DNA of 64,000 bases from Eutreptiella sp. 'Long Island Sound 2002'. Lineage: Eukaryota; Euglenozoa; Euglenophyceae; Eutreptiales; Eutreptiaceae. Where the stretch lies: contig OZ038379.1 in NCBI GenBank assembly GCA_964036045.1, positions 114,665,604 to 114,729,603 of the forward strand, read 5' to 3'. Below are positions 52,534-61,070 of the stretch, piece by piece. Each line of letters starts with the position of its first letter. The stretch's first letter is position 1. A program made the translations under genes and the position numbers. The notes beneath the pieces were generated by a model. The model did not search any database. It saw nothing but the letters and a program-made list of their open reading frames with translations, and had not been told where the DNA came from.

Positions 52534-53890
52534 GCCCCCGGGCCAGGCTGGGAGCGACGAGACCCCGACGACCGGCGCCGGTACCGCTCCCCACAGCCCG
52601 GATACCGCTAGACGCCTAAGGTATGATGCGCCGGATACGGGGCGCCGGCCGCAGTGGGAGCCCCGTACGGCTCCCGACGCCCAACCCCCGCATGTCCCGA
52701 GGAACAAGCCCCCGCGCAAGCGGCAGCACCATAACAAGGAAGGCAGACAGCCCGCGGCGCAGTCGCCCGCGGGCACCCCGCACAGGCTACCGGTGCACGC
52801 TCTGGCGGGGACCCAAACGACGCCGAGCCTCCTGGCCCCCCGTGCACAGCAGGCACGACTGCCACAGGACGGCGCCCCCCGCACGCCCCACAAGCACCGT
52901 ACCGGTGTCACGCAAACCACCCCGGGCCTCCGGGGCCCGGGCTACGCCTCCCCGAGCGGGGCAATGAAAGCCCCCCAGCAGCCCCGCGCCGCGGACCCTC
53001 CGACCGTCAAGCACATCCGGCGCCTCCCCACAGGGTGGTCCCGCCGTCACCTGGCGGACCGTTTCATGTGGCTGGATGGGGCGGAGGGGGTGGCGGAGGC
53101 CTTTTATGGAGGAGAAAACCACGGGTACCTGACCTTCCGCGCCCACACACAGGCGCTGGCGGCGTGTGCGGTAGCCAGCCCTGCCCTGGGTACGGTAGCG
53201 CCCCCGCCTGGCCGCCTGCCGGCGGCAGTCCACTGTGTCAACCGCAGTGTCATCCGGGACCTCACCGTGCACACACAGCGGGACGCCCCGGGCGAGAAGC
53301 GGCACGACACGCCGGCCGCCGGGGCTGCCCCCCCGCGCATGGACCGCCCCTCCCTCACCGAGGATGACGTCCGGCGCCTCATAGCCGATGCCGTGGGCGG
53401 AACGCAGCAGGTGGTACATCCACGGCCGCAAGAGCCCGCCCGGGCGCCCACAGCCGACGCGGTCGGTGGCGCCGGCCGCCCCCTACCCCGAGGCCCCCCT
53501 CCGGCGCAACAGGCGCCCATCTCCCGGGAAAGAGACCCAGCGTTGCCCGGGGGCGGGGCAGCCCCTGAGCGGAGCCCAGAGGTCACCGCGGCTCGGGTGA
53601 CCCCGCCTGCGCGGCCGCGAGCCGCAGCCAAAGGCCGTACCAGCCAGCTTAGCCGGCGTATCCTGGCGGCTACCGGCACGCCTAGTGACCCCGGCCAACC
53701 GGCTGCCGGGCATGCCAGCGCAGGGCCCCCCCGGCCCGGCCCCTCGGATGTGGCAACAGGACCTCTTGGACGCAGATTGCCGGGAGGAGGGCCATCAGCA
53801 AGCCCTCGCCAGCGCCCCAGAGGCCCCTGCGTCCCGCCCCCAGGCGCCCGCTGGCAACCCCATGACCGCCCAGGCCCACGACCGTGCTGA
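52517..53890 (+). CDS. LINE ORF1b: basic protein with RRM-like segment
   Basis: This frame of 457 codons has no ATG near its start, so it is probably reached by a frame change from ORF1a or has lost its start to an indel. Residues about 1-160 are Pro/Arg/Gln-rich and disordered. Residues about 164-235 look folded; HGYLTFRA (202-209) resembles an RNP1 motif and may belong to an RRM-type RNA-binding domain, as found in ORF1 proteins of several LINE clades. Residues about 275-300 (LTEDDVRRLIADAVGG) form an acidic helix. The last 60 residues look like the wrong frame: from about 53,685 another frame (MWQQDLLDADCREEGHQQAL) is more protein-like and leads to the next ORF. The RRM call is tentative. 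Confidence 0.5.
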   Translation: MTRPDEPPGQAGSDETPTTGAGTAPHSPDTARRLRYDAPDTGRRPQWEPRTAPDAQPPHVPRNKPPRKRQHHNKEGRQPAAQSPAGTPHRLPVHALAGTQTTPSLLAPRAQQARLPQDGAPRTPHKHRTGVTQTTPGLRGPGYASPSGAMKAPQQPRAADPPTVKHIRRLPTGWSRRHLADRFMWLDGAEGVAEAFYGGENHGYLTFRAHTQALAACAVASPALGTVAPPPGRLPAAVHCVNRSVIRDLTVHTQRDAPGEKRHDTPAAGAAPPRMDRPSLTEDDVRRLIADAVGGTQQVVHPRPQEPARAPTADAVGGAGRPLPRGPPPAQQAPISRERDPALPGGGAAPERSPEVTAARVTPPARPRAAAKGRTSQLSRRILAATGTPSDPGQPAAGHASAGPPRPGPSDVATGPLGRRLPGGGPSASPRQRPRGPCVPPPGARWQPHDRPGPRPC

Positions 53891-55372
53891 GGCCTGAGCT
53901 CCCCCGACGGGGGGCCACCCCCCGGAGGGACCCGCCCTGGATTGGTGTACAGTCTGTCGCTTCTGGCGCCCCAGCCCATGCGACCAGTGCCCCCCGCAAG
54001 GAGCCCCCCAGGAGGAAGACGAGGCTGCGGAGCTGGCCCCGGAAGGAGAACGGGAGCTGGGGCCCCGTGAGACCTCGCCCGCTCTCGAAACTCCCACTTC
54101 GCACGCGGCGGATGACCCTCCGCCCCCCCGCATCGATGTGGATGCGTCCCAGGGCACGGCCACCCAGCTGGCTGGCCTCCTGGATGATGAAGCGGGCGCC
54201 CTCAGCCCGCTGGAGCCCCTACCGCCGGCGGTAGAGTTGGATGACGACCCTGCACCGCCGGCAGCCGGCCGCGCCGACAGCCCGCCGGGCGAGCTGGGCC
54301 GGCACGAGTCCCGCCTGGCGGCGCTCATCGCCGATACTGCCCTGGAGGAGGCGAACCCCTGCAAGGCCCTGGACGTCGCTGTCTTCCTGGACAGCGAACG
54401 CCTGTCGGCGGTGGGACGCTGCATGCGGGCGGCGGGCCATGACACCACCCCCGTCCCCGGCCCCCATTCCCCGGAGGGAGACGGCCTCCCTCCCCTCCTG
54501 GCCCAGTATGCAAAGAGGACCCGCGAGCTGCTCCAGCTCGTGGGCTATACCCTGGGGGTCCCCTCCTTCTCCCTCTCCAGCTGGGAGGGAGATGCCATCC
54601 CGGCTCCTCACCCGCCGGGACTTGGGATCACGGTGTATTACGTGATCGAGGGGAGGGTGCAGCTCCGCCTCCCCACCCCCGAGGGCGGCTCGCGCCCTGG
54701 GTGGTGGCTCCAGGCCATGGCATATGCGTATGCCTGGTCTGCCCCACCCCCGCCCCAGGCGATCCCCCCGGATACCAGGGCCCTGGTGCTGATATGCCAG
54801 TGCCCGGTACATGTCCCCCGGGGCACGCCGGCCACCGCCCCCCCCCCCCGGTCCAAATCTGCGTCAAGCGCGGGGACCGGTACACCCCAGTCGACACGGC
54901 GAGCATGGACCTCGGGGACCACAGGGCCACCCTCACCCCACCCGGAGGCAACCCCCTGGCCATCGCTACGCCCATGGTGGCCAGGGCCACCTACGACAGG
55001 GCTCGGGGGGGACTCGTCATCGTCCCCTCGGCCCTGGGGGCCCAGCAGCTCCGCGACGCCGACTGGAAGGGATGGAGCGCCTCCTGGGTTAGCTACGCCC
55101 GGGCCCTCCAGCCGGCCAAGCCGGTCGGCTTCAAGGTCCTGGGGGCGCACGCCCCGGCCCTACGAGACTGGGTGCTCCCCAGGCTCACGGGCGAACGGCC
55201 AGCGGGGACTCCCTCCCTGACCACGGTGTTTGGCCTCATTGGGCGTGACCTGCGGGCAGCCCAGGAGGCAGCTGGCGGCTCGGCCACACACGCCGACCCC
55301 CACAGCAGGCCCACTTCCTCAGAGCCGGACCCGGAGCCGGAGCACCCCACTCCCTCGCAATCCCAGAATTGA
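53685..55372 (+). CDS. LINE gag-like ORF with CCCC zinc knuckle, broken at a C12 run
   Basis: One frame runs 53,685-54,840 with a TGA at 53,895; a second continues to 55,372. The switch lies at twelve C at 54,838-54,849, where both frames join into sensible sequence (CQCPVHVPRGTPAT to QICVKRGDRYTPVDT). Codons 53,946-53,990 encode CTVCRFWRPSPCDQC, a CX2CX7CX2C metal-binding motif. It is followed by an acidic stretch and then a folded-looking region of about 350 residues (for example LLQLVGYTLGVPSFSL, YYVIEGRVQLRLPTPEGG, LVIVPSALGAQQLRDADW). No enzyme motif is seen, so a nucleic-acid-binding structural protein is the likely role. The indel at C12 may be a sequencing error. Confidence 0.5.
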
Positions 55373-56718
55373 GGGCACCCCGGAGGACGTGCACGCTGTG
55401 GGGTTACCTGTGGCTCAACGTCCGGGGCCGGTACCTCCGGCAACGCCTCCTGGCGCAAGCCCTGCACATGGCAGCGCGCCGCCCTACCCTCCTCATCCTG
55501 GCTGACGCCCAGTCCCGGGCAGGCCCCGAGGACCCCCCCTTCCAGGACTACGCCCGTCACGTCGTGCTCCCCGCCCAAGGCAAGACGGGGGCGGGCCTGG
55601 AAGTATACGTCCGCACCGGGACAACCACCCGGGCTTCCCTCCTCTGGGGCGCGGAGGATGCCAACGCCCTCCTCATGGAGGTCCTCACCCCGTGGGGTCG
55701 GCATCATGTGCTGGCAGCCCATGCCCCCCAGATCAGCATAGGCGTGGAGCCTTACGTGAGATGGTGGGCGGCCGTCTGGAGGGAGGTCACCTGCCTGGTC
55801 GACCCGACGACCGTCCTGGTTGTCACGGACACCAACTCGGCGGCCCGACCGGCAGATAGAGGGACCCCGCGCCCCGAGGACACGGGCTACCGCACGTTCC
55901 TGAGGGCCTTCAACCTTAGGGACTTAGTGGACCTTCACCCGATCCCGCAGGACACATACTCTTGCTTCCAGGGAGCCGCGCGCTCCCGCATCGACACAGC
56001 CGCCTGCCACAGCGAGGCGCAGTTCACCATCGCCTCGTACCACTACTGGGCGAGCACCCTCCTCTCGGACCACCACGCCACCCTCCTTCTCACCGTCGCC
56101 TTCCCGGTGAACCGGCTGGACAAGCCCAGCCCCCATACGGTCTCCCGCACCCCGGAGTACCACCTGGGCCCAGTGGCCCTGTCCCCGGCCGACACGGCCG
56201 ATTTCCACAACTCAGTACTCCGCAGGAGAGCCGTGGACCCCCAGCTCGCCCCGAATCGGTGGCTAAAAGGCCTGCAAAGGGCCATCTACGATTGGGCCCA
56301 CGCCACGGGCAGGGTCCGAGCCCTCCGCTTCCGGCAGTACCGCCTCAAGACGCGCCCGGCGGAGCGAGCTCCCCCCTCGTGGGCTCCCCAGCAGCCCTTC
56401 CGAGCGCGCAGCATGCTCCCCACGGTGGGGCGTTTTACAGTGATGGCCCAGAGCATATTGGGCACCTCAGTGACGGCGGGGCACGCCCTCAAGCGGAGCC
56501 TAGTGGCCTTGGGGGAAGCCCAGCGCCAGCAGAGCCTCCGGGGGGTGAAACGCAGGGCCCCCCGACGCAAGCAGGAAACCCTCAACTTGAAACGCACCCC
56601 GGAGCAGTGGAGGGAGGTGCAGCGTCGTAGCAGGGGCCCCCCGCGCGATGTCTCGGAAATCCCCTGGACAGCAAGGCGCTCCTCAACCCCAGGGAGACGT
56701 TGTCCGCCCTGTACTTGA
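55369..56718 (+). CDS. LINE apurinic-type endonuclease domain
   Basis: This domain nicks the target DNA to prime reverse transcription. Motifs of the exonuclease-endonuclease-phosphatase family appear in order: HVLAAHAPQ (about residue 113-121), VLVVTDTNSA (149-158; normally GDFN), YSCFQGAARSRIDTA (197-211; RID motif) and LLSDHHATLL (231-240; SDH motif). The N-terminal Glu normally found in a QE(T/H) motif is not seen; LLILADAQSR is at that place. Residues after 270 are basic and lead to the reverse transcriptase. The frame starts without an ATG, overlapping the previous stop, so it needs a frame change or is a fusion broken by an indel. The last about 30 codons (after 56,636) are probably the wrong frame. 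Confidence 0.75.
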   Translation: MRAPRRTCTLWGYLWLNVRGRYLRQRLLAQALHMAARRPTLLILADAQSRAGPEDPPFQDYARHVVLPAQGKTGAGLEVYVRTGTTTRASLLWGAEDANALLMEVLTPWGRHHVLAAHAPQISIGVEPYVRWWAAVWREVTCLVDPTTVLVVTDTNSAARPADRGTPRPEDTGYRTFLRAFNLRDLVDLHPIPQDTYSCFQGAARSRIDTAACHSEAQFTIASYHYWASTLLSDHHATLLLTVAFPVNRLDKPSPHTVSRTPEYHLGPVALSPADTADFHNSVLRRRAVDPQLAPNRWLKGLQRAIYDWAHATGRVRALRFRQYRLKTRPAERAPPSWAPQQPFRARSMLPTVGRFTVMAQSILGTSVTAGHALKRSLVALGEAQRQQSLRGVKRRAPRRKQETLNLKRTPEQWREVQRRSRGPPRDVSEIPWTARRSSTPGRRCPPCT

Positions 56719-58268
56719 GCCGCCTACGGCTCCAGGGCCATAGCTACCGAATCCGGGATGACCCCGACCGATGGGCCCACTTCCAGAGGTACCTGGGGCT
56801 CTTGCCGCAGCATGCCCCGCCAGCCCGCGGCGACTATGTCCAGCCCCGCCACCTCTGGGAGGTGCAGTCGGGGAAGGCCCGCGGCCCCGACCTCCGCCTA
56901 CCCGAAGCGGACGTCTGCATCGATATAGCCTGGTACCGACACCTGACGGAGGCAGACCAGAAGACCCTGTGCACCGTGGTGCGCAGCCCCTTAGTCAGCC
57001 GCACGGTGGGCAGGCGGGGGCGGGTTACCCTGCTCCTAAAAAACCCGGACCAGCCGGTCCAGGAGGCGAACCTCCGGGGGATAACCATCTCCTCCCACGT
57101 CTCCAAACTCGAGCCCACGGCCTTCTATGCCGTGGCGACAGCCGTCTACGAGCGGGCCCTGGGGGGGCCCTGCCTAGTGGGGGGCATGCGGGGGATATCC
57201 CTCCAGGAGGTCGTCCGCACGGTGCACATGAAGCTGGACCTGGCCAGGCTTCAAAACCGGATAGTGGACGTCCTGATCACGGATCTCGCGAAATTCTTCG
57301 ACGTGATCGCGCAGGACATTCACCCTATAGTGGGAGCCCGGGTGGGCCTGGGAGAGGCCGACCACCTCGCCACACATACCGAGGGTTTCTCCTACACCCT
57401 GCCCTTGGGCCCCTGGCAGACCCACACCCTGACGCAACTCCTGGGTACGCCCCAGGGTACCATCCAGGGGGTCTATGCGGGGGCGACGGCGGCGCTCCCT
57501 TTCTTGCCATACATGGACATAGCATACCGGTCCTCGGCGGTGGAGCCCTTCCGCTTCCCGGGACTCATGTGGGTGGACGACACGATCGTCCTCTTGGAGC
57601 GGGGCGATTCCCACCCCATACAGGGGGTCCTATTGGATCAGCGGGTATACTACCAGGGAATCCTGCGGGTGGACGTCCCTGACCGCAAGATCCAGCACGG
57701 CTCCACGTTAGACCCGCGGCCCCTACGGTCGCCTACGCCAGCATCCGTGGCCCGCCACCTAGGCCGCGCGTGGGTGACGAGTACCCCGGACCAGCGGCCG
57801 GAGGCACTGGCAGGGGCCCCGGAGATACAGCCCTCCAGGGTCCTCCGATATATGGGAACCGACATTTACCTCCAGGGGGCGCCTACGGCCCCCCGCAACC
57901 TGCCGGAGGTCAGGGCGGAGCTCTGGACACAGCTCCGCCCCCAGCGGCTCTCCCCGGACGCGGCCATGATGGTACTCATGGCCAAGCTCCCGAGCAAGCT
58001 GCTCCCCCTGGCCGGCGTGTACCGCCCCACGGCCAAGGTACACGCGGCAAACGATGCTCTCATGGTGCGAGCATACAAGCACGTGACGGGCATCTCCCGC
58101 CACGCTCATACCGACGCGCTCTGGGGATCCTTGGAGCATGGGTGCCGGGGTCTCACTCGGTCGGAGCACTCGTGGCAGGCGGCGGTAGTTCGAGAGTGGG
58201 TTCGGCAGGGGGCCTGGGCCAAGCAGGAGTTCCGAGACTCCCAGGCCTACTCCCTGCAAACGCACTAG
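56640..58268 (+). CDS. LINE reverse transcriptase domain
   Basis: The frame is protein-like from about 56,640 (LLNPRETLSALYLSRLRLQG) although the first start-like codon is at 56,700. Counting from there, RT motifs are NLRGITI (124-130), TDLAKFFD with the motif A Asp (194-201), GTPQGTIQG (249-257, motif B) and WVDD (291-294, motif C, with Trp where Tyr or Phe is usual). The three catalytic Asp are present. The thumb and a connection segment follow. A single TAG at 58,266 ends the frame, but the same frame reads on at once into the RNase H part, so this is one polyprotein with a premature stop, or a TAG read as Gln. The switch from the endonuclease frame lies near six C at about 56,637. Confidence 0.85.
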   Translation, partial: PARCLGNPLDSKALLNPRETLSALYLSRLRLQGHSYRIRDDPDRWAHFQRYLGLLPQHAPPARGDYVQPRHLWEVQSGKARGPDLRLPEADVCIDIAWYRHLTEADQKTLCTVVRSPLVSRTVGRRGRVTLLLKNPDQPVQEANLRGITISSHVSKLEPTAFYAVATAVYERALGGPCLVGGMRGISLQEVVRTVHMKLDLARLQNRIVDVLITDLAKFFDVIAQDIHPIVGARVGLGEADHLATHTEGFSYTLPLGPWQTHTLTQLLGTPQGTIQGVYAGATAALPFLPYMDIAYRSSAVEPFRFPGLMWVDDTIVLLERGDSHPIQGVLLDQRVYYQGILRVDVPDRKIQHGSTLDPRPLRSPTPASVARHLGRAWVTSTPDQRPEALAGAPEIQPSRVLRYMGTDIYLQGAPTAPRNLPEVRAELWTQLRPQRLSPDAAMMVLMAKLPSKLLPLAGVYRPTAKVHAANDALMVRAYKHVTGISRHAHTDALWGSLEHGCRGLTRSEHSWQAAVVREWVRQGAWAKQEFRDSQAYSLQTH

Positions 58269-60605
58269 GCGCTCACGGGGGGCTGCCCGGCGGTGCTTAC
58301 CCCGGGGCAGTACACGCATCACCCAAAGTGCCCCCACCTCATAGCCACGCTGCAGCGGGTCGTGGATGATGTGGCTCTTCCCATGTGGATGCCGGGCCAG
58401 TGCTCAGGGACCACCCCCATCCTGGTCCGAGGTCCCGGTGGGCCGCGATCGGCGGCAGCGGCGGCCCCTGCCCCCAGGGTGGAGGTGTACACTACTCTGT
58501 ATGGCGCCGTCGCGCAGGTGGTCGTGCCCCCGACGGTGTACGAAACGGTACAGGCCCTGGGCTACCATCACCTCGGCGACCTCTACACAGAGAATCACCA
58601 GGTGCTACCGGAGCGAGCCCTAAAGAGACGAGCGCCAGCCCGCAAGGGGATCCCGGGGCTACATGCGTGGCTGGCCCGCCACGCTGAGGTACTAGTCCCG
58701 CTCCTGAGGGAACCCACGCCGCGATGGCAAGCGGCACCCAAGGGCTGGGTCCCGGGGGCCGTGCCCACCTATCAGGCAGAAGTCATAGTGGGGGCCCGGG
58801 CGGCCAAAACCACCCGAATGGAGACGATATACCATAGGGGGCAGCCCCTCCGGATAACCGCGGCCCTGCAGGACACCATGGAGACCGCGGGCTGGGCGCC
58901 AGAACCCCGGATGTGCCAGCAGCCCCCGGGCAGCCTGCCCAGCGACACCAGTCTCCACCGCCTCCTGGTGGCCCTCCTGGATATCCAAGTGCAGGTGGAT
59001 GCGCCACTGCACGCCCAGCTGTGGGGCGACCACCGGCAGGAGTCCCTGGCCCATCTCCAGCGCACTAGGGTCAGGGCGCCCACCGTCGTGTGGAGGACAG
59101 CCCCCCCGACTGCCGCCTACTGGAACTGGGCCAGCACATCGCAGGCCCCTCTCGTGACGGTCACCTCGACGCTGCCGCTGTTTCCGTGGATCGCCATAGC
59201 CCCGGCGGCGGTGGCGCGCTTCCAATATGGAGCGGAGTGCATGGCGCACAAATGCCCGGGGCACCCGCACAAGGGGCCCCTCTATTACTCCCTCGATACG
59301 GTGGGGTCAGTGCCAGCGGAGCTTCACCACGCCCTGCGCACCCACCTCAGGGAGCACCATGGGGACATGGCCCTCCTGGCGCCACACGGCCGGGCGACCA
59401 GCCCCCCGCGAGTGTTGGCCCCTGAGACTCGCCCGGGCGTCTGGTTCCATGACCTGCCTGCGCTGGCGCCCCTCCGAGGCAGTGTCGTGGCGGTGGATGC
59501 AGGGGCCACGCAGGCGGGTATGGCCATGGCCGGGGTCGTCCAGAGCGGGCCTGGGGAGTATCAGGCCCAGGTGGCCTCAGGAGTGGGCACCTCCCAGGAG
59601 GGGGAGGCGATGGCCCTCCTCTCGTATGCGCGCCGGCTGGCGACACAGCCGGGGGTTTACTGGCTGGTGCCGGACTCGGAGGCAGCAGTGGGGGCCCTCC
59701 GCACGTACCAGGACGGAGGGCACTGCGGAGATGGCATCCACCACCTCTACACCACCGTCCTGGGGGGGCAGCGCCTCTCCCCGAGGTCTGCCATCAATGT
59801 GGTGACCACACCATCGCACTGTATCACGGACCTCAACGTCCGTGTGGACGCAGCGACGCGGGAGCCGCTGGAGGTAGACCTCACGTGGCTCCTCAGGCGC
59901 CCCTACTCATTTATCCCCCCAGTGGCCTTCCGCGACCAGTGCCAGCTCTCCCCGACGGCGCTGAGTGACTGGTTGCGGGACCGGGCCTCCATACCGGCGC
60001 AAGCCATCTACGAGGCCCGCTGGGGGGTAAACTTCATGCCAGGGGGGGGCCTCCCCCTCGACTGGTTCGACCACGACCAGCAGCGCCACATCACCGCGCA
60101 TCGCATGGACAACGTCCCGACCATGGCCGTCCTAGCCCAGCGTTCCTCCCACCGGGGCACGGTGCTGGATACAACGTGCCTCCTGTGCGGGACACAGCCC
60201 GAGACGGCGCCCCACCTGTGGGCCTGCTGGGCTCAATCGCACGAGTGGGGGCCGGCCCGCCGGCGCCTCGCAGCGTGGCTCGACCAGAAGGTGGGGCCAC
60301 GGGCGGCCCCAGTGCGTCACCAGCTGTGGGAACCTACTGTGCTGGAGCAGTGGGCGGCAGCCCTGCGGACCCCCTCCATGCAGCTGGCCCACCTGGAGTG
60401 TACGGGGCCCCACTCGCTGGGCACGGAGTTCCTCCGCCACGTCGTGGAGGAGTCCATACGGATCTGGTACGCCCACGCCAAGGCGCGTGCCACACTGCTG
60501 AAGGGCTGCCTGGGCCCGGGCAGCACGATGGCGTGGGCGTTGCAGGAGCTACGCCTGCACCAGCAAGCAGAAAGGGGAGGGGTGCAGCGGGAGCTCCTGG
60601 AATAA
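58269..60605 (+). CDS. LINE RNase H domain and C-terminal zinc motif
   Basis: It continues in frame after the TAG at 58,266; TAA stop at 60,603. Counting from 58,293, RNase H motifs are VVAVDAGATQ (D402), SQEGEAMALL (E438) and VPDSEAAVGAL (D461), then PSHCITDLNVRVDA (H509; D513 or D519), the expected order and spacing. The domain removes the RNA template after first-strand synthesis. Residues 629-645 hold CLLCGTQPETAPHLWAC, a CX2CX8HX3C zinc motif typical of the C-terminal end of many LINE polyproteins. The first 390 residues between RT and RNase H have no known domain; C315 and H319 together with C321 and H324 might form another metal site. This part has no frame breaks. Confidence 0.8.
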   Translation, partial: ALTGGCPAVLTPGQYTHHPKCPHLIATLQRVVDDVALPMWMPGQCSGTTPILVRGPGGPRSAAAAAPAPRVEVYTTLYGAVAQVVVPPTVYETVQALGYHHLGDLYTENHQVLPERALKRRAPARKGIPGLHAWLARHAEVLVPLLREPTPRWQAAPKGWVPGAVPTYQAEVIVGARAAKTTRMETIYHRGQPLRITAALQDTMETAGWAPEPRMCQQPPGSLPSDTSLHRLLVALLDIQVQVDAPLHAQLWGDHRQESLAHLQRTRVRAPTVVWRTAPPTAAYWNWASTSQAPLVTVTSTLPLFPWIAIAPAAVARFQYGAECMAHKCPGHPHKGPLYYSLDTVGSVPAELHHALRTHLREHHGDMALLAPHGRATSPPRVLAPETRPGVWFHDLPALAPLRGSVVAVDAGATQAGMAMAGVVQSGPGEYQAQVASGVGTSQEGEAMALLSYARRLATQPGVYWLVPDSEAAVGALRTYQDGGHCGDGIHHLYTTVLGGQRLSPRSAINVVTTPSHCITDLNVRVDAATREPLEVDLTWLLRRPYSFIPPVAFRDQCQLSPTALSDWLRDRASIPAQAIYEARWGVNFMPGGGLPLDWFDHDQQRHITAHRMDNVPTMAVLAQRSSHRGTVLDTTCLLCGTQPETAPHLWACWAQSHEWGPARRRLAAWLDQKVGPRAAPVRHQLWEPTVLEQWAAALRTPSMQLAHLECTGPHSLGTEFLRHVVEESIRIWYAHAKARATLLKGCLGPGSTMAWALQELRLHQQAERGGVQRELLE

Positions 60606-60773
60606 GCGCGGTCGCCAGAGGCGTACTCACCAGGTCTCCCCGACTCCCCCTCCCCCTGCCGAGGCCTACACACTTACCCACAGCGCGCACACAACACACA
60701 CAGCCCAGCCCGTTTACCTGTAGCCGTGGGTAGACATCCCGGCCTTTTGCCTCTTGGTAACAGCGCCTTCGGC
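60606..60773 (+). other. LINE 3' untranslated region
   Basis: Short C-rich sequence between the last stop and the (AACAC)n tract, ending GGTAACAGCGCCTTCGGCAC. No poly(A) signal or hairpin was noticed. The pentamer tract may be the 3' tail of the element. Confidence 0.6.
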
Positions 60774-61070
60774 ACAACACAACACAACACAACACAACAC
60801 AACACAACACAACCCAACACAACACAACACAACACAACACAACACAACACAACACAACACAACACAACACAACACAACACAGCAAAATACAATAGGTCTT
60901 AAAAAAAACAACACAACACAACACAACACAACACAACACAACACAACACAACACAACACAACACAACACAACACAACACGACACAACACAATACAACACA
61001 ACACAACACAAAACAACACAATACAACACAACACAACACAACACAACACAACGGAACGTAACACAAAACA
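60774..61070. repeat. (AACAC)n microsatellite joining two LINE copies
   Basis: About 58 pentamers, interrupted once by GGTCTTAAAAAAAAC near 60,896-60,909. It has the same orientation and sequence as the tract at 48,140-48,467. It lies between the 3' end of the first LINE and the 5' end of the second. Confidence 0.95.

Larger units (their letters stand above)
48468..60773 (+). mobile_element. LINE-type (non-LTR) retrotransposon with APE endonuclease, RT and RNase H
   Basis: Plus-strand domains come in the order gag-like ORFs, exonuclease-endonuclease-phosphatase type endonuclease, reverse transcriptase, RNase H, then a CCHC zinc motif. This order fits apurinic-endonuclease LINEs that carry RNase H (for example the I-type clades); the exact clade cannot be told by eye. 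A long GC-rich leader holds a 94-bp tandem repeat. The 5' edge is put at 48,468 because the same sequence follows the second (AACAC)n tract at 61,071. The 3' edge is where (AACAC)n begins near 60,774. The frames are broken at several C runs and by one TAG, so this copy is not intact as sequenced, though most of it is well preserved. Confidence 0.85.
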
